This document shows, piece after piece, positions 54,251 to 64,000 of a stretch of 64,000 nucleotides of DNA. The stretch spans positions 93,841,001 through 93,905,000 of the forward strand of contig CM032231.1 in NCBI GenBank assembly GCA_019009955.1. Direction: 5' to 3'. Below the pieces are notes generated by a model that ran no database searches, had not been told where the DNA came from, and saw only the letters and a program-made list of their open reading frames with translations. The translations under genes were made by a program, and so were the position numbers. The DNA is from Riptortus pedestris. Its lineage: Eukaryota > Arthropoda > Insecta > Hemiptera > Alydidae. Numbering within the stretch: position 1 is the first letter of the stretch; the number at the start of each line of letters is the position of its first letter.

Positions 54251-57200
54251 TGTAAACGCTCTAACTTTTTCTACTTATGGCTAATTTGGACTGGTTATCT
54301 ACAGGTTACCACCCTCTAGCCAGGGTAGGCCAAAGGATTTTATTTAATGGGCTCGCCACTAAATAAATTCTGTTTACACCTCTACATATGAGGCCGAACC
54401 AATCAAGGATTTAGACTCACTAGATGTAGGAAGTAGTACTAACTATTATATAGCGATTAAGTGGTCTTTAAGAAGCATCAGAAAAATGAAAAAAATTGAA
54501 ATATATACATATACATATACATATGCATTTGTCTTTTTTCGCTTTAGCAATTTTTGTTTTATCACTACCTAACTTGATATATAATCGTTTTATGTAAAAA
54601 GAGGATCAAGTTTGCTAATGGCTGAAATCTTGACCAGAGAGCAGGGGGTTTTTTGAGGGGGACAATTTTGAAAATTTTAAATGTCTTCATTATTATGAGT
54701 CGGATCAAAAAATTGCATAGAATTTATCTTATTGAAAATCTAATGTTCTATAAAAGTTGTTATAACATTTATTCTCTAACTTAATCATTAACTGAGATAT
54801 TTCATTTTTTATTTTTCAGACTTCAGCAAGCCCCCATTCCTAAAATGTCACATAAACAAGACTCTGTTATATAATGAAACACTTTATTGGAAGCCTAAAT
54901 ACCAAATATTATTCTCATTGAACTTTTGCTTTTTAAGATAAACACAAATACGTGACGCGCGTGGGAAATCTGCTTCATTAATACAGCTCTTGCATCACAG
55001 GCTTTTTATAAACTGCTCAAAAATGAATAGATCCCTATTCATTTTTGAGTAGTTTATAAAAATATTGGTAGGTTGGTAGGTTTTATGGTATTTATGGGGC
55101 CTAGCAAATTTTTTTTTTTTTTTTAATTAAAATATCATTAATATTTAATAGAAATTATTGTCTTTTTCCCCCCATAAAAAAGTTATTTAATTAAGGTCGA
55201 TTTAATTAAAATTAATAGGATAAGAAAAGAATAACCAATATCCCTATTCATTTTTGAGCAGTATATATGCTATAACGAACAAATAGAACAAACAGAAGCA
55301 TTAAATGATAAAGAAGACAATATATTTATGATAAAATATGGCATATAAACAAAGATGATATATAATTAAGGGTATTATAAACCTTCATTTTCCCCAAGCA
55401 ATCTAATTGCTCATAGAAAATAAATGGTCAAATGAAGTTAAAATATGTTGTTTTTTATAACAATGCATAAAAAACCCATTAATCTGTACTTAAATTTATT
55501 GTCCGCAATATATATTAAGCTTTCTTTCCCATCATGAAAAAAGACTTCCTTGTACTCCTATTAAATAAAAAAGTAAATACAAACGGTAATGAGAAATCTT
55601 TCATTTAATTAATATTAATTCCCATCTGAAAGTTCTGAATTGTAAGAATAAGTGATATTTTCGTCAAATTTTAGTAGTCCAAGAACTAAAGAAGGGGGGG
55701 GGCGGATGAACAGAACGTATTTGCATAAATCTCACAAAGCAACGAAGGTAAGGTAAGGTTAGAAGAAGCTTCCACCTGAGCCGAGTACTGGCGGAAATGG
55801 CTGAACTAGCTTTCGGCGGGAACGAATACAAGCGATCACAGCTCGTCCGTTACAGTTAATAAAAATGTAAATATCTCGGTTATTATTCAAGGTAGAGAAT
55901 GAATGTAAATATCAATATTTATAGTAAATTTAATTTGCAATAAGATTGGTTCTATACAATTTGTCGATCCAACGTACAGTAACGGAGATATTTCGAATAT
56001 CCTCCCCTCTAACCCCCCCCTCCCACTGGTCCGATTTCAGCCATTAACGAACTTGATCTGTCTTTTTGCATAAAACATTTAAATATCGAGTTTGGTAACG
56101 ATCAAACAAAAATTGCGACCGCTAGAGCGTTAACAGACAAATATATATAATTTTGAACGGACCTCATTTTCGTCATCTCCTGGGTAGGATCTATGGACAT
56201 TTGAAGAAATTTTTCGAAACTCGCGTCATGAGTACGACCTCAATAGCTGATTTCCCTTAAGGGAAATCTGCTAAAAAATGTCAAAGAAAAACAAAAAGAT
56301 ACTGTTTATTTTTGCTCTTATCAACCACCCCCCCCCCCCTAAAGGAAAGACACACAACTATATGTTACAAAAATCCCAAATATGAAACTTCCACATTCTA
56401 AGATTAACCGTTTTTGAGTTATGCAAGTTACATACAGAAATATATGCTGAAACTATTCAAAATGGGTTCAAGGAGAGTCAAAATAAATAATTATATTGAG
56501 ATGCAAAAACCAAAATTTTCACGATTACAATACTTCCTTTACTTCGACAAAGAAGTAAAAGACTGTAGGTTTACTTTACTTGAATTGTGAAGTTGTTTTA
56601 TCTGACTTAGTCATGAAAGCTGTCTAATTACATGCATAAATTCCGTGGTTAATATATTCTTTTTTATGTCAGAGATAGTATGCAAAGCAAATCATATATT
56701 CGATTGATCTTTCATTTTCACAATACATATAACAGATATTAACTCACACTCTATCAGACTGACAAAAGACAATTTTAATTTATCAATACAAAGTGCTAGA
56801 ATTGCTCATAGAACAATGGTTCACTCATAAAATTTCAGCGGATAAAATAAGACAATGGTTGCATTTAACACAATACCTTAGTCTCTCAACTGAATATAGG
56901 TAATGACATAGTTACATTACAAAATGATTCGAGTATTAGAGATATAAAATAGCGCAACCAAATCTTATAAGATATCTTGAATAAAAATAAATAAACAATA
57001 ATTACCTCCCTCGAAGTTCGACAGCTAGGTCCCAATTTTTGTCTGCCATTGCTCTGGCAACAGCTTGAGTTTTCTCCACACAAGCCATGAGAGGAAGGCG
57101 AACTGCCTGATTACCAACAAGAGTTACAACCATAGCTTCTGAAGAGGGTGTTGCCTCCATAAGAGCAATAACTGCTTCAGCACCCATACGACAGCCCTAA

Positions 57201-58248
57201 AATGAATGTTATGTTTCTATTTATGTTCACTTTTATGCTGCTATGGCAAACTGACATGGATTATTTACAGGTTATAACCTTTTTCTAGCCAGGGTGGGAC
57301 TAAAGACTTCATCGAACCCACAACTCTAGGTTTACTAAGAGTATTGAGGATAGTAAAATGCTCTTTACTTGTTCGATTGTAAAATGCTCTTTACTTGAAA
57401 CCATTTTCTCTTAAGCTAATTATCTGAGTCACTTATTTTGGTTTTGTTATTATACTTCAAGTAGATGGAGTGTTTTTCTATATATTTTTAAAAATAATTA
57501 CTGACTGAAAAAAAATAATGATTTAATGCTCTACTTTAAAAAAGAAAAAGTGTTTTTTAGTAAGTTCTTTTGCTTTGGAAATCCCCTCCCCCTCATCTGT
57601 TTGATGAATTGTTATTTCTAAAATTACCAATTTCCGAATATAGTGCAATGTTTCTACTTTACTCCAACTTTACAATACATCAAGGTTATAAATAGTTCTA
57701 TTATGCAATGCATAACCTTTTACTCGTAATTAGTGATATATTGTTGTTTTGAATTTATGTGCACCTGCAAACCATTCTGAAACTATTTATTCTGGAGGTA
57801 TTTTTTGCTGTTAAAAAAATTAAACATTTTTTTTAGAACGTTCCTAGTTGATATTAATAAATTAAAATAATTTGGCAACAGTCAGGGGTAAATATTTTTT
57901 TTTAAGCTAATAATAGAATGTTTGATCATTTGAAAAAGTTTCAATTTCCCTCTACTGTTAAGACCAACACCTTAGCTCACTTGGGTAGCCCGAACCCTAC
58001 AATGATTGAAAAAAATAAAAATGTAATAAAAAAAATTAAAATATACAAAATAATCTCACTAGAACTCTGTCAAATGCCGATGGATTGCCACCTCTCTGAA
58101 TGTGTCCAAGAACAGTTATCCTTGTATCCTGCTTCAATCGAGTTGCAATAGCTTCCTTGATCATTTCACTGGTAATAGGATTACCATTTCTGTCAATAGC
58201 TCCTTCAGCAACTATTATTATGTTTAGTCTTTGGCCAGCTTCTCTTTC
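42715..58248 (-). CDS. Pfk: ATP-dependent 6-phosphofructokinase, copy B (3' two-thirds; 5' exons not in window)
   Basis: Second Pfk paralog, upstream of copy A in the same orientation. Ten exons join with consistent phases: 58248-58060, 57196-57006, 53583-53517, 48843-48694, 48612-48454, 45912-45760, 45215-45116, 45046-44822, 44376-44151, 42847-42715 (1593 nt, 530 codons and a TGA stop). They correspond to copy A exons 6-15 with every splice phase shared. They cover the end of the catalytic half ([14 protein letters not shown]) and the whole regulatory half ([47 protein letters not shown]). The first five exons were not found in the 5.7 kb upstream of 58248, although copy A has only 861 bp there. 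They are either beyond the edge or lost. What is visible is intact. Confidence 0.95.
43519..43632. repeat. ~114-bp near-palindrome (fold-back element)
   Basis: The left arm TACACTCGTGACAAAAGTAG, AATTTACAACTC faces the right arm GAGTTGTAAAATGATCTACT, TTCGTCACTTGTA. The centre is itself a hairpin, CACACTCGCTTCGCTCGTGTGTG in two halves. In the Pfk B last intron. Confidence 0.7.
44151..44376 (-). CDS. Pfk: Pfk copy B, exon equivalent to copy A exon 14
   Basis: [20 protein letters not shown], then [20 protein letters not shown]. 226 nt including 74 full codons; donor GA|GTGAGT. Confidence 0.96.
44822..45046 (-). CDS. Pfk: Pfk copy B, exon equivalent to copy A exon 13
   Basis: [39 protein letters not shown] and [15 protein letters not shown]. 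225 nt, phase 1 at both ends. Confidence 0.96.
45116..45215 (-). CDS. Pfk: Pfk copy B, exon equivalent to copy A exon 12
   Basis: [20 protein letters not shown] and [13 protein letters not shown]; 100 nt, phase 1 out at G|GTAACT. The next intron is 69 bp, the shortest in the window. Confidence 0.96.
45760..45912 (-). CDS. Pfk: Pfk copy B, exon equivalent to copy A exon 11
   Basis: [39 protein letters not shown] and TALNEIVE. 51 codons, phase 0. The TDFSLGCD form is closer to other animal PFKs than ADLSLGCD of copy A. Confidence 0.96.
47253..47534 (-). other. Unidentified 93-codon basic ORF in Pfk B intron
   Basis: Contains [20 protein letters not shown] and [20 protein letters not shown]. 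Lys-rich; no family recognised; not PFK-like. Could be chance or a transposon piece. Confidence 0.2.
48454..48612 (-). CDS. Pfk: Pfk copy B, exon equivalent to copy A exon 10
   Basis: [33 protein letters not shown] and [11 protein letters not shown]. 53 codons; the intron before it is 81 bp. Donor GAG|GTAATA. Confidence 0.96.
48694..48843 (-). CDS. Pfk: Pfk copy B, exon equivalent to copy A exon 9
   Basis: [20 protein letters not shown], then [15 protein letters not shown]. 50 codons, acceptor TTTCAG, donor GAG|GTATGT. Opens the regulatory half. Confidence 0.96.
49049..49781 (+). repeat. HINE element, 5' end eroded
   Basis: GAGGTGGTACTCATGGCATG, AATGTCCATCAATCCTACCC, then the family 3' half, ending GGAAATCTGTTTATTTTACA, CAGCTCCTGCATGTC. 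In Pfk B. Confidence 0.65.
49866..50053 (-). repeat. tRNA-derived SINE, diverged
   Basis: Reverse copy with CTGAGGTTGACTATGTGTGT at the right and AAAGTGGATGTCA at the left. Confidence 0.6.
53517..53583 (-). CDS. Pfk: Pfk copy B, interdomain linker exon
   Basis: 67-nt exon: [22 protein letters not shown]. Acceptor TTTTCAG, donor AAA|GTAAGT. Introns of 3.4 and 4.7 kb flank it, so only phase and homology to fly ...LETYKML reveal it. Confidence 0.88.
54202..54247. repeat. (TA)n microsatellite
   Basis: Central tract of the HINE copy at 54080. Confidence 0.9.
54262..54376 (-). repeat. SINE fragment inside HINE
   Basis: GGTTATCTACAGGTTACCAC, CTAGCCAGGGTAGG, TTTAATGGGCTCGCCACTAA in reverse family order. 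Confidence 0.65.
55003..55062. repeat. 28-bp-arm hairpin
   Basis: Arms 55003-55030 and 55035-55062 differ at one base around a 4-nt loop (ATCC). ATCCCTATTCATTTTTGAGC recurs at about 55240, bracketing 200 bp. Confidence 0.75.
55704..56272 (-). repeat. HINE element, 3' end missing
   Basis: 5' end AGCAGATTTCCCTTAAGGGA in reverse at 56272. Shares with the 1638 copy a subfamily segment (GGAAGCTTCYTCTAACCTTACCTTC type) at 55745-55780. Confidence 0.7.
57006..57196 (-). CDS. Pfk: Pfk copy B, exon equivalent to copy A exon 7
   Basis: [36 protein letters not shown] and VELRGR. 191 nt, phase 2 out at AG|GTAATT. Matches fly [20 protein letters not shown] better than copy A does. Confidence 0.96.
57232..57342 (-). 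repeat. SINE body fragment
   Basis: TATTTACAGGTTATAACC, CTAGCCAGGGTGGGAC, CACAACTCTAGGTTTA in reverse. A possible head of the same SINE, GGGCTACCCAAGTGAGC, is at 57957-57999, as if about 610 bp had inserted. Confidence 0.55.
58060..58248 (-). CDS. Pfk: Pfk copy B, exon equivalent to copy A exon 6
   Basis: [20 protein letters not shown], then [20 protein letters not shown]. 63 codons, phase 0 at both ends; acceptor AATACAG, donor CTA|GTGAGA. The first copy B exon visible. Confidence 0.96.
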
Positions 58249-59690
58249 CTGTATTAATAATTTTCATTAAGTCTTAAAATAATTTTAATCACATAATAGT
58301 CGATTAATAAATTGGAAAATAAAAACAATATAGATTCTAAAAACCTGAAGATTCTCAAAACTCTTGAATTTCTAATAAATAGCATATGTTTTTAAATAAT
58401 ACATAATAATCAAAAAATAAATAAAATAAGAGGAAAACAACCTCCCATTTATAAATCGAAACTAATAGGGAAATATATTTCTCATTCATAGTGAAAGGTA
58501 TTATTTCAAAAAACATTATTTCTATATTTCACAAAATTTTTAATCCAGGTTGTTACAAAACTAAATTGAACAATTAAGCCAATTTTTCGTCAGTAGAAAA
58601 TGCTGGCTAATCAACAGACTCTCTGAAATTTTCCACAACAATTTCATGAACCTCTTTCATGGATAAACATTTTCCTACAACTTTTTACGTAATTACTAAC
58701 AAAGTTAAATGTTTTTTGCCTTAGTATTAATAGTTAGTAATTAAAATAATAAAAAGCAGGCATTTGCATTAGTAGGTTTATAGCAAACAATAAATTCTTT
58801 CCTGTAAAAAATAATTAACTCAAAAATGTTAATAAAAATTATCCAAAATCTACCCATGTTAAAATTCCTACATGCACAAACAACCAAACAGCTACTAAAA
58901 TGCTTGGAACACCTCTTTGTTAATAATTGAATAAACAATAATTTGGTGTTATGAAAAATTAATTCCAGGTAACAAATAATTTTCTAATATTGAGTTTATT
59001 ATTTTTTAATTTCATTATGGAAAAATAAATAAAATATAAATGGATTTCAGTTAATTAAGTGACAACTTTCCCTGAAGTTTAATATTAAATCATCTTTCCA
59101 AATGTTTTGTTTCTTGTTGTTTATATAGCCTAATCCTAAACTATCAGTGATATTTTTATAAGAAAATAGAGAATATAAAATTATTACATGTAATAACTTC
59201 CAATTAATAAAATCACATAAAACAAATAAAATAAAGGAGAAATGAATAATATAGTATTTTATGAAAACAAACAAAATGTAAAATACCTTTAATAAAAAAA
59301 AAAAATTCGGATGTAGGCTATAGTTAAAGGTGGGAAAAAGAGGAATTAAATAGTGGTCTATATATTATCATTTCATAAACCATATGTGAAAGAATTAATA
59401 TTTTCACCTAAACTCAACAGCAAAAAAACTGGCGCAATTTGAATTTCTTTAAAAAAATCGAAAATGAGAAAGACAAGATGCGTTACTGTGGCAAAGTCCA
59501 TGTCTTATGAATTAGTTCTATGTTTTCCCTGAACTTTGGCCATACCCGCTCATATTAGCATTATAAGCCCTATAATCCAACAATATATCCAAATGAGTTC
59601 AGTGGTTTTTTTTAGAATCAACATTTTTTTTTTAATTACAACATTTAAGAGTAAAATACACCTTTTTTGTAAGTGATTTGTGAGAGCTTT
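58249..59690. other. AT-rich sequence upstream of first visible Pfk B exon
   Basis: Searched for copy A exon 5 and exon 4 equivalents (FIPE, MGRHCGY, IDNDF motifs) on the minus strand; none seen. Confidence 0.5.
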
Positions 59691-60600
59691 GTGACGCTGA
59701 GTTAAATATGGTGCTAGACGCAACAATAGTTGCCCATATTGTTGCCTTTGTTGAGGATGTTAGGAGCTAATGATATGCAGCTAGGGCATTGGATCTACTA
59801 GAAACTAGTGTTCGGCGGGCTATTCAGAGGAGACTGAACAGTTCACTAAGAGGACAGTTTCAGGGCGACTACAGGCAACAGACCAGGCCCATAACCAATT
59901 TATTGTAATGGAGACCCTGAGAACCCCCCAGCTAACTGCTGTGGAGACTGCTCAAAGGCTTGGGAGATATCATCTCAGCTGACCACTAGGTAATTGCCCA
60001 GACAAACCTAAATTCTACAAACAATGAATAGGCCAATGCTCTTTTTACAGACTAGTCCAGGATGACTTTATATGAGCAAGACAGGTGTATGAGAGTGTAG
60101 AGGTGACAAGGTGAGTGCTGTCACATGCGACCTGCAACATCGTGAGAAGTCTCCAGCTTGAGGGTGGTTCCATGATGGTCTGGGCTGGAATGAATTTACA
60201 TGGAAATACGATGCTTCATGCCTTGTTTAGACCGGCTCACAATCCTCACTCCTATTTTACGGACATCCTAGAAAGATATGTCTTATCATTTGCCCCTCAG
60301 TTGGTGTAGAGATCCTTTTGTTACAAGATAAAGCATGTACACTCACTGTGAACATTGTAATCCAATATCTTGTCGAAATTGGCATATGTTCATTGGGCGT
60401 TCCCAACCTTAATTCCATAGAAAACTTAAGGAGTGAACTGGGCATGTGTATTAGGATAAGACTGAACTCTCCAGATAACCTGCAGACACTCTTATTAAAG
60501 AATGGGAGATAATTCCAAACTAAAGAAAATCTCATCCAGAGAGTGGCAAGAAGACTGCAAGAGGAGGTAATACTCATTATTAAGACTAATTTTAGTTTAC
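59690..60600 (+). pseudogene. Tc1-like transposase relic
   Basis: Frames read ALDLLETSVRRAIQRR, then SLQLEGGSMMVWAGMNLHGN, SYFTDILERYVLSFAPQL, NIVIQYLVEIGICSLGVPNL, NSIENLRSELGMCIR, INSPDNLQTLL-like and RVARRLQEEV. This is the order of a Tc1 transposase ([45 protein letters not shown]). Second catalytic D and much else degraded; many stops. Antisense to Pfk B. Confidence 0.88.
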
Positions 60601-60649
60601 TTATTTGTTTCCCATACACACAACAGCCCCTCATCCAAAAAAAAAATAA

Positions 60650-62409
60650 TAACTACATACATAGATTTTTTAATAGTAGTTTCAACAAAAATTGAAGTGT
60701 GCAAGTTTTTTTGCAATCAAGTTTATATTCAAGTTAAAATAATAGTCATAACTAAATGTTCCTGATCATGTGTCTCTATAAATTGAAAATTTTATTTATT
60801 AGTATTATTAACTTTTATTTATATTCTTTTTGTTCATAATAATAAATAATAAAAAAACATTCAACAAAACAAAACCATTTCAATCACAATCCAATGAACA
60901 ACCATAAAAACATATCATTAAGAATAAATACAGATTACAAACGATTTACTTGAAAGAACAGGAGCTTCTACTATACTTGACATATTCTTCTTAACATTGT
61001 TTATTCGTAACATTTTTCCTTCATATTTTATTTTCACAAATAATTAATTCTGAGAATTCCTTCCTACTTGGTAGTAATAACTCATTAATATATCTATCTA
61101 AGGCAGTAGTGTTTTTTATTAAGAAACGCTTGCAACTAGTATACAAAGCACATACTAACATTGCAGGTCATGATTTCAATTAAAGTATTGCAAAGCAAAC
61201 ATTGAAATGGTGTTTCATTTTAGTGTAAAAATTAGATGTGAGTTATATATATACAGATTTTGATCTTAAACAATAGGCGTATTTTTTATATAAGTATCAT
61301 ATTCATAGCTTATGATAATATTTTCCTTATTTTCTTTCAGTAACGCACAAATAATCTACACACACGTGTGTTTGTTAATGCATGCACACACATGTTCATC
61401 ACACATACACACACATAGCACTTTTGGGCCTGAAATAGCTATTACTTAAACTATGACCAAAAATTCTCCAATATTATTTAGGCTATGCAGGCTAAATGGT
61501 ATTTTATCACCCATTCCCTTTCTTACCACTTAACTTTCAGATTTTCGTGAGATATGAGGATCAAAAAAAGAATTCTATAAACAGGTGAATTCTGTTTAGA
61601 GAGACCAATATATGCCTGAAGAGCAATCAGAAAAATGACTTCCCAGCCAAATAGATTTGTGTTGAACTATACTTGGCTTATCAAAAATTAGTGGCAAAAA
61701 AATCAGAGAAAACTGTAAAGGGGCTAAAAAACTAAATTATTTCAACATAAATTAAATAGTGAAAACAATTTCAATGAAAATCATATTTTAAATCTCGCCA
61801 AAGGGAGTATAAGTGACATTTTAGAAAGGCAGTCTAAATAAATTACTACTTAACTAATTGAGTTAATCTTGCATCTTCCTAGTTCAGCGAAAGTCATGAT
61901 CACAATAGCCACTACACCAAAAGGGCTGGAGGATTGACAAACCAAGTGAGTTTAAACTTAGGTTATTTGTATATTTATTTAATTTGGTTTTAACAATGAA
62001 AATTTGATCTGTAATTCATTTACATTTACCTTTTGAAATGAATAAAATAATAATAATATAATTAGTCTAATCATATAGAAATAGTTCGACCAAACTAAAA
62101 GCTCAAATTCTTTATCCCACCCTTTAAAGCAAACTTTGTAAATGTAAATTCTATAAAATAATTGAGAGTATTTAACAAAATTAACTTACTGAAACCGTCT
62201 TTAATGTTCTTCATGGTTTAATGGCAAGAGTGACCAATAAAAACACCATTATTTCCCCGCAAACTTTATTCACAATTGGCTTACATGTTTCAAGGCTTAC
62301 TTACCCCTTTTCAGGGGCCATTCTTTTTCAACAAATAAAAAGAGGTGGTAGGTAAGCCACACATATAAGGTAATTGTGAGTAAAGTTTGCAGGGAAAGAA
62401 AGCTATTTT
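60650..62409. other. AT-rich sequence, nothing recognised
   Basis: No exon or repeat that I can name; a short (CA)n-like patch lies near 61360-61410. Confidence 0.4.
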
Positions 62410-63317
62410 ACCAGATTTCTCTTAGGAAATCAGCTATTGAGGTTGTACTCATGATGCGATTTTCGAAAATTTTCTTCAAATCTCCATCAATCCTACCTAG
62501 GAGATGATGAAAATGAGGTCCGTTCAAAATTATTTATATTTGTCTGTTAACACTCTAGCTGTCACAATTTTTGCTTGATCGTTACCAAACTCAATATTTA
62601 AACATTTTCTGTTAAATTAAAGATCAAGTTCGTTAATGGCTTAAATCGGACAGTAGGGGGGGGGGGCTTATTCGAAATATCTCCATTACTATACGTGGGA
62701 TCGAAACATTGTATAGAACTAATCTTATTGCAAATTGAATGATCTATAAATGTTGTTATGTTCATGTTTTCATTATCTTTAATATTAACTGAGGTATTTG
62801 CATTTTTTAGTTTTCGGCCTTCAGTAAACCCCCACTTCTACTCATGTCATATAAACAATAAGCTGTTGTATCATGAAACACTTCATTACAGGGTGTAATA
62901 CCAAATATTGTTTTCATTGAACTTTTACTTTGTGAGATATATGCAAATATATTCTATTGACCCCTCTTTTGTTCTTGGATTACTAAAATTTGAGTGATTG
63001 AGATGAAAATGGTGCTGATTCATTACAAATTACAACACTAGTTTTAGAAAATAGTTTTCAATAACATTAATATGCTATATTCAGATATATTTCATTAATT
63101 GTTTTTCTTTCCGGTTTATCCAACTATTCAGCGCTACGAGGATGGCTGGCCTGTTTGTTTACAATTCAGCCGCTTTCCATTGTAAAGATTATTAACTGAA
63201 GGATTTCTCATTACCATTTGTATTCATTCACAGTAGTCTTACCAGTATGTAGATTTATCTATTGCAAACCCTCGCATGGGAAATCTGCTTAGTTTACACA
63301 GCCCCTGCATGACGGAC
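62410..63317 (+). repeat. Full-length HINE element (908 bp)
   Basis: 5' CCAGATTTCTCTTAGGAAAT, CAGCTATTGAGGTTGTACTC; body GTTAATGGCTTAAATCGGAC, G run, ATGAAACACTTCATTAC; long 3' variant with TTTCTTTCCGGTTTATCC; 3' GGGAAATCTGCTTAG, ACACAGCCCCTGCATGACGGAC, TTTT. The most complete long copy in the window. Confidence 0.8.
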
Positions 63318-64000
63318 TTTTCATTGATGACCCTTGCCATTAATCCATGATGAATATATAAGAATACTGGGCTCAGAATGAGAAGTCTTGTTCAATAAAA
63401 TATTTTTAAAATCAAGAGTAAAATTGAAATGTGAATGGATATACCTAGTTCTGGCTAATCAATAAATCACTCTTCTTTTTCAGCATAAAAATAATGAATC
63501 GGCACATGAAGATGCCCAGCACACTCCTTTGTAACCTAGACATCACAAGAATTTGCACAAGCAAGTCATAATTTGTATTATTATTTTTTTAATAAGGGAG
63601 AAATACAAAACAACTACAAGAACTAGTGGTGTAGTGATAAGCAGTAAGTTGTGCTTGTATGGAAAGGTATAGAAAAGAAAAAAAAAATAAGCAATTAGAC
63701 ACTATTTACTAATTGAAAAGTTATATTTACAGCTACCCTTTCATTCTTAAAAATTATTTAAGTAAAGCGTTAAAACACTTAAATGGTGCATTTTACATAT
63801 ATTTTCTTTATTTAGGGCTCATACTAAAAAGGAAGTTTAGGAAATTTGGCTTAGGCAGCCCATAGGGATGCACAGAAGAACACTAATAATGACTAGAGCT
63901 AATGTAAATATTAGTATCTATGATTGATAGTGAGCTTGTGATAACTATCAAACTGAGGTAAAAACATTTATTTCAACCCTGATTATTAATATGAGCCTCC

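Larger units (their letters stand above)
54080..55002 (+). repeat. HINE element, both ends, SINE inserted
   Basis: 5' AGCAGATTTCCCTTAAGGGA, ATCAGCTATTGAGGTCG; (TA)n at 54202-54247; 3' GGGAAATCTGCTTCATTAAT, ACAGCTCTTGCATCACAGGC. Contains a reverse SINE piece at 54262. Confidence 0.75.

Noticed and set aside
42715..58248. Copy B as a processed retrocopy or dead gene
   Set aside because: It keeps introns with shared phases, intact splice sites and an open frame in all ten visible exons.
60257..60634. 125-codon minus-strand ORF
   Set aside because: Antisense of the Tc1-like relic.

Overview
This is an AT-rich animal nuclear window, almost certainly from an insect (perhaps a hemipteran, but that order-level guess is weak). 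The evidence is GT-AG introns of 69 bp to about 9 kb, tRNA-derived SINEs, mariner and Tc1 transposase relics, non-LTR and copia retroelement debris, and a dense background of Helentron-like repeats and dinucleotide microsatellites.

The only clear host genes are two paralogs of ATP-dependent 6-phosphofructokinase (Pfk), in tandem, head to tail, both on the minus strand. Copy A runs from 37288 (ATG) down to 8669 (stop). I could assemble it completely: 15 coding exons, 2382 nt, 793 aa, with an open frame and consistent phases throughout. Copy B runs from 58248 down to 42715. Its last ten coding exons (530 codons plus stop) are here; its first exons must lie beyond the right edge or be missing. 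The two share every intron position and phase that can be compared, but the proteins are only about 70-78% identical in conserved exons, so this is an old duplication and not an assembly artefact. Neither visible part carries a stop or frameshift. Each has an N-terminal catalytic half and a C-terminal regulatory half, as in other animal PFKs.

Layout. 1-8600: repeats downstream of Pfk A, with a 300-bp-period satellite-like block (3.9-7.2 kb) and an Hsmar1-like mariner relic (7.2-8.2 kb). 8.67-37.3 kb: Pfk A, with introns full of repeats; intron 1 alone is 8.8 kb and holds most of the microsatellites. 37.3-42.7 kb: intergenic, with a SINE, a copia fragment, and an integrase fragment beside GGTAAAT/ATTTACC repeats. 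42.7-58.2 kb: Pfk B. 58.2-64 kb: no exon seen; a Tc1-like relic and a full-length Helentron-like repeat.

The most distinctive non-genic signal is a repeat family with at least 20 copies in 64 kb on both strands. It has 12-bp inverted repeats near its ends (AGCAGATTTCCC / GGGAAATCTGCT), a central (TA)n or (GT)n tract, and a 3' hairpin (ACGCAG-CCC-CTGCGT) just before the terminal GACGGAC, followed by a T run. That is the architecture of non-autonomous Helentrons (HINE/DINE-1 type). Other structures of note are a near-perfect 100-bp inverted repeat about 40 bp from an exon, a MITE carrying a 29-bp minisatellite, and a MITE inserted in a SINE.
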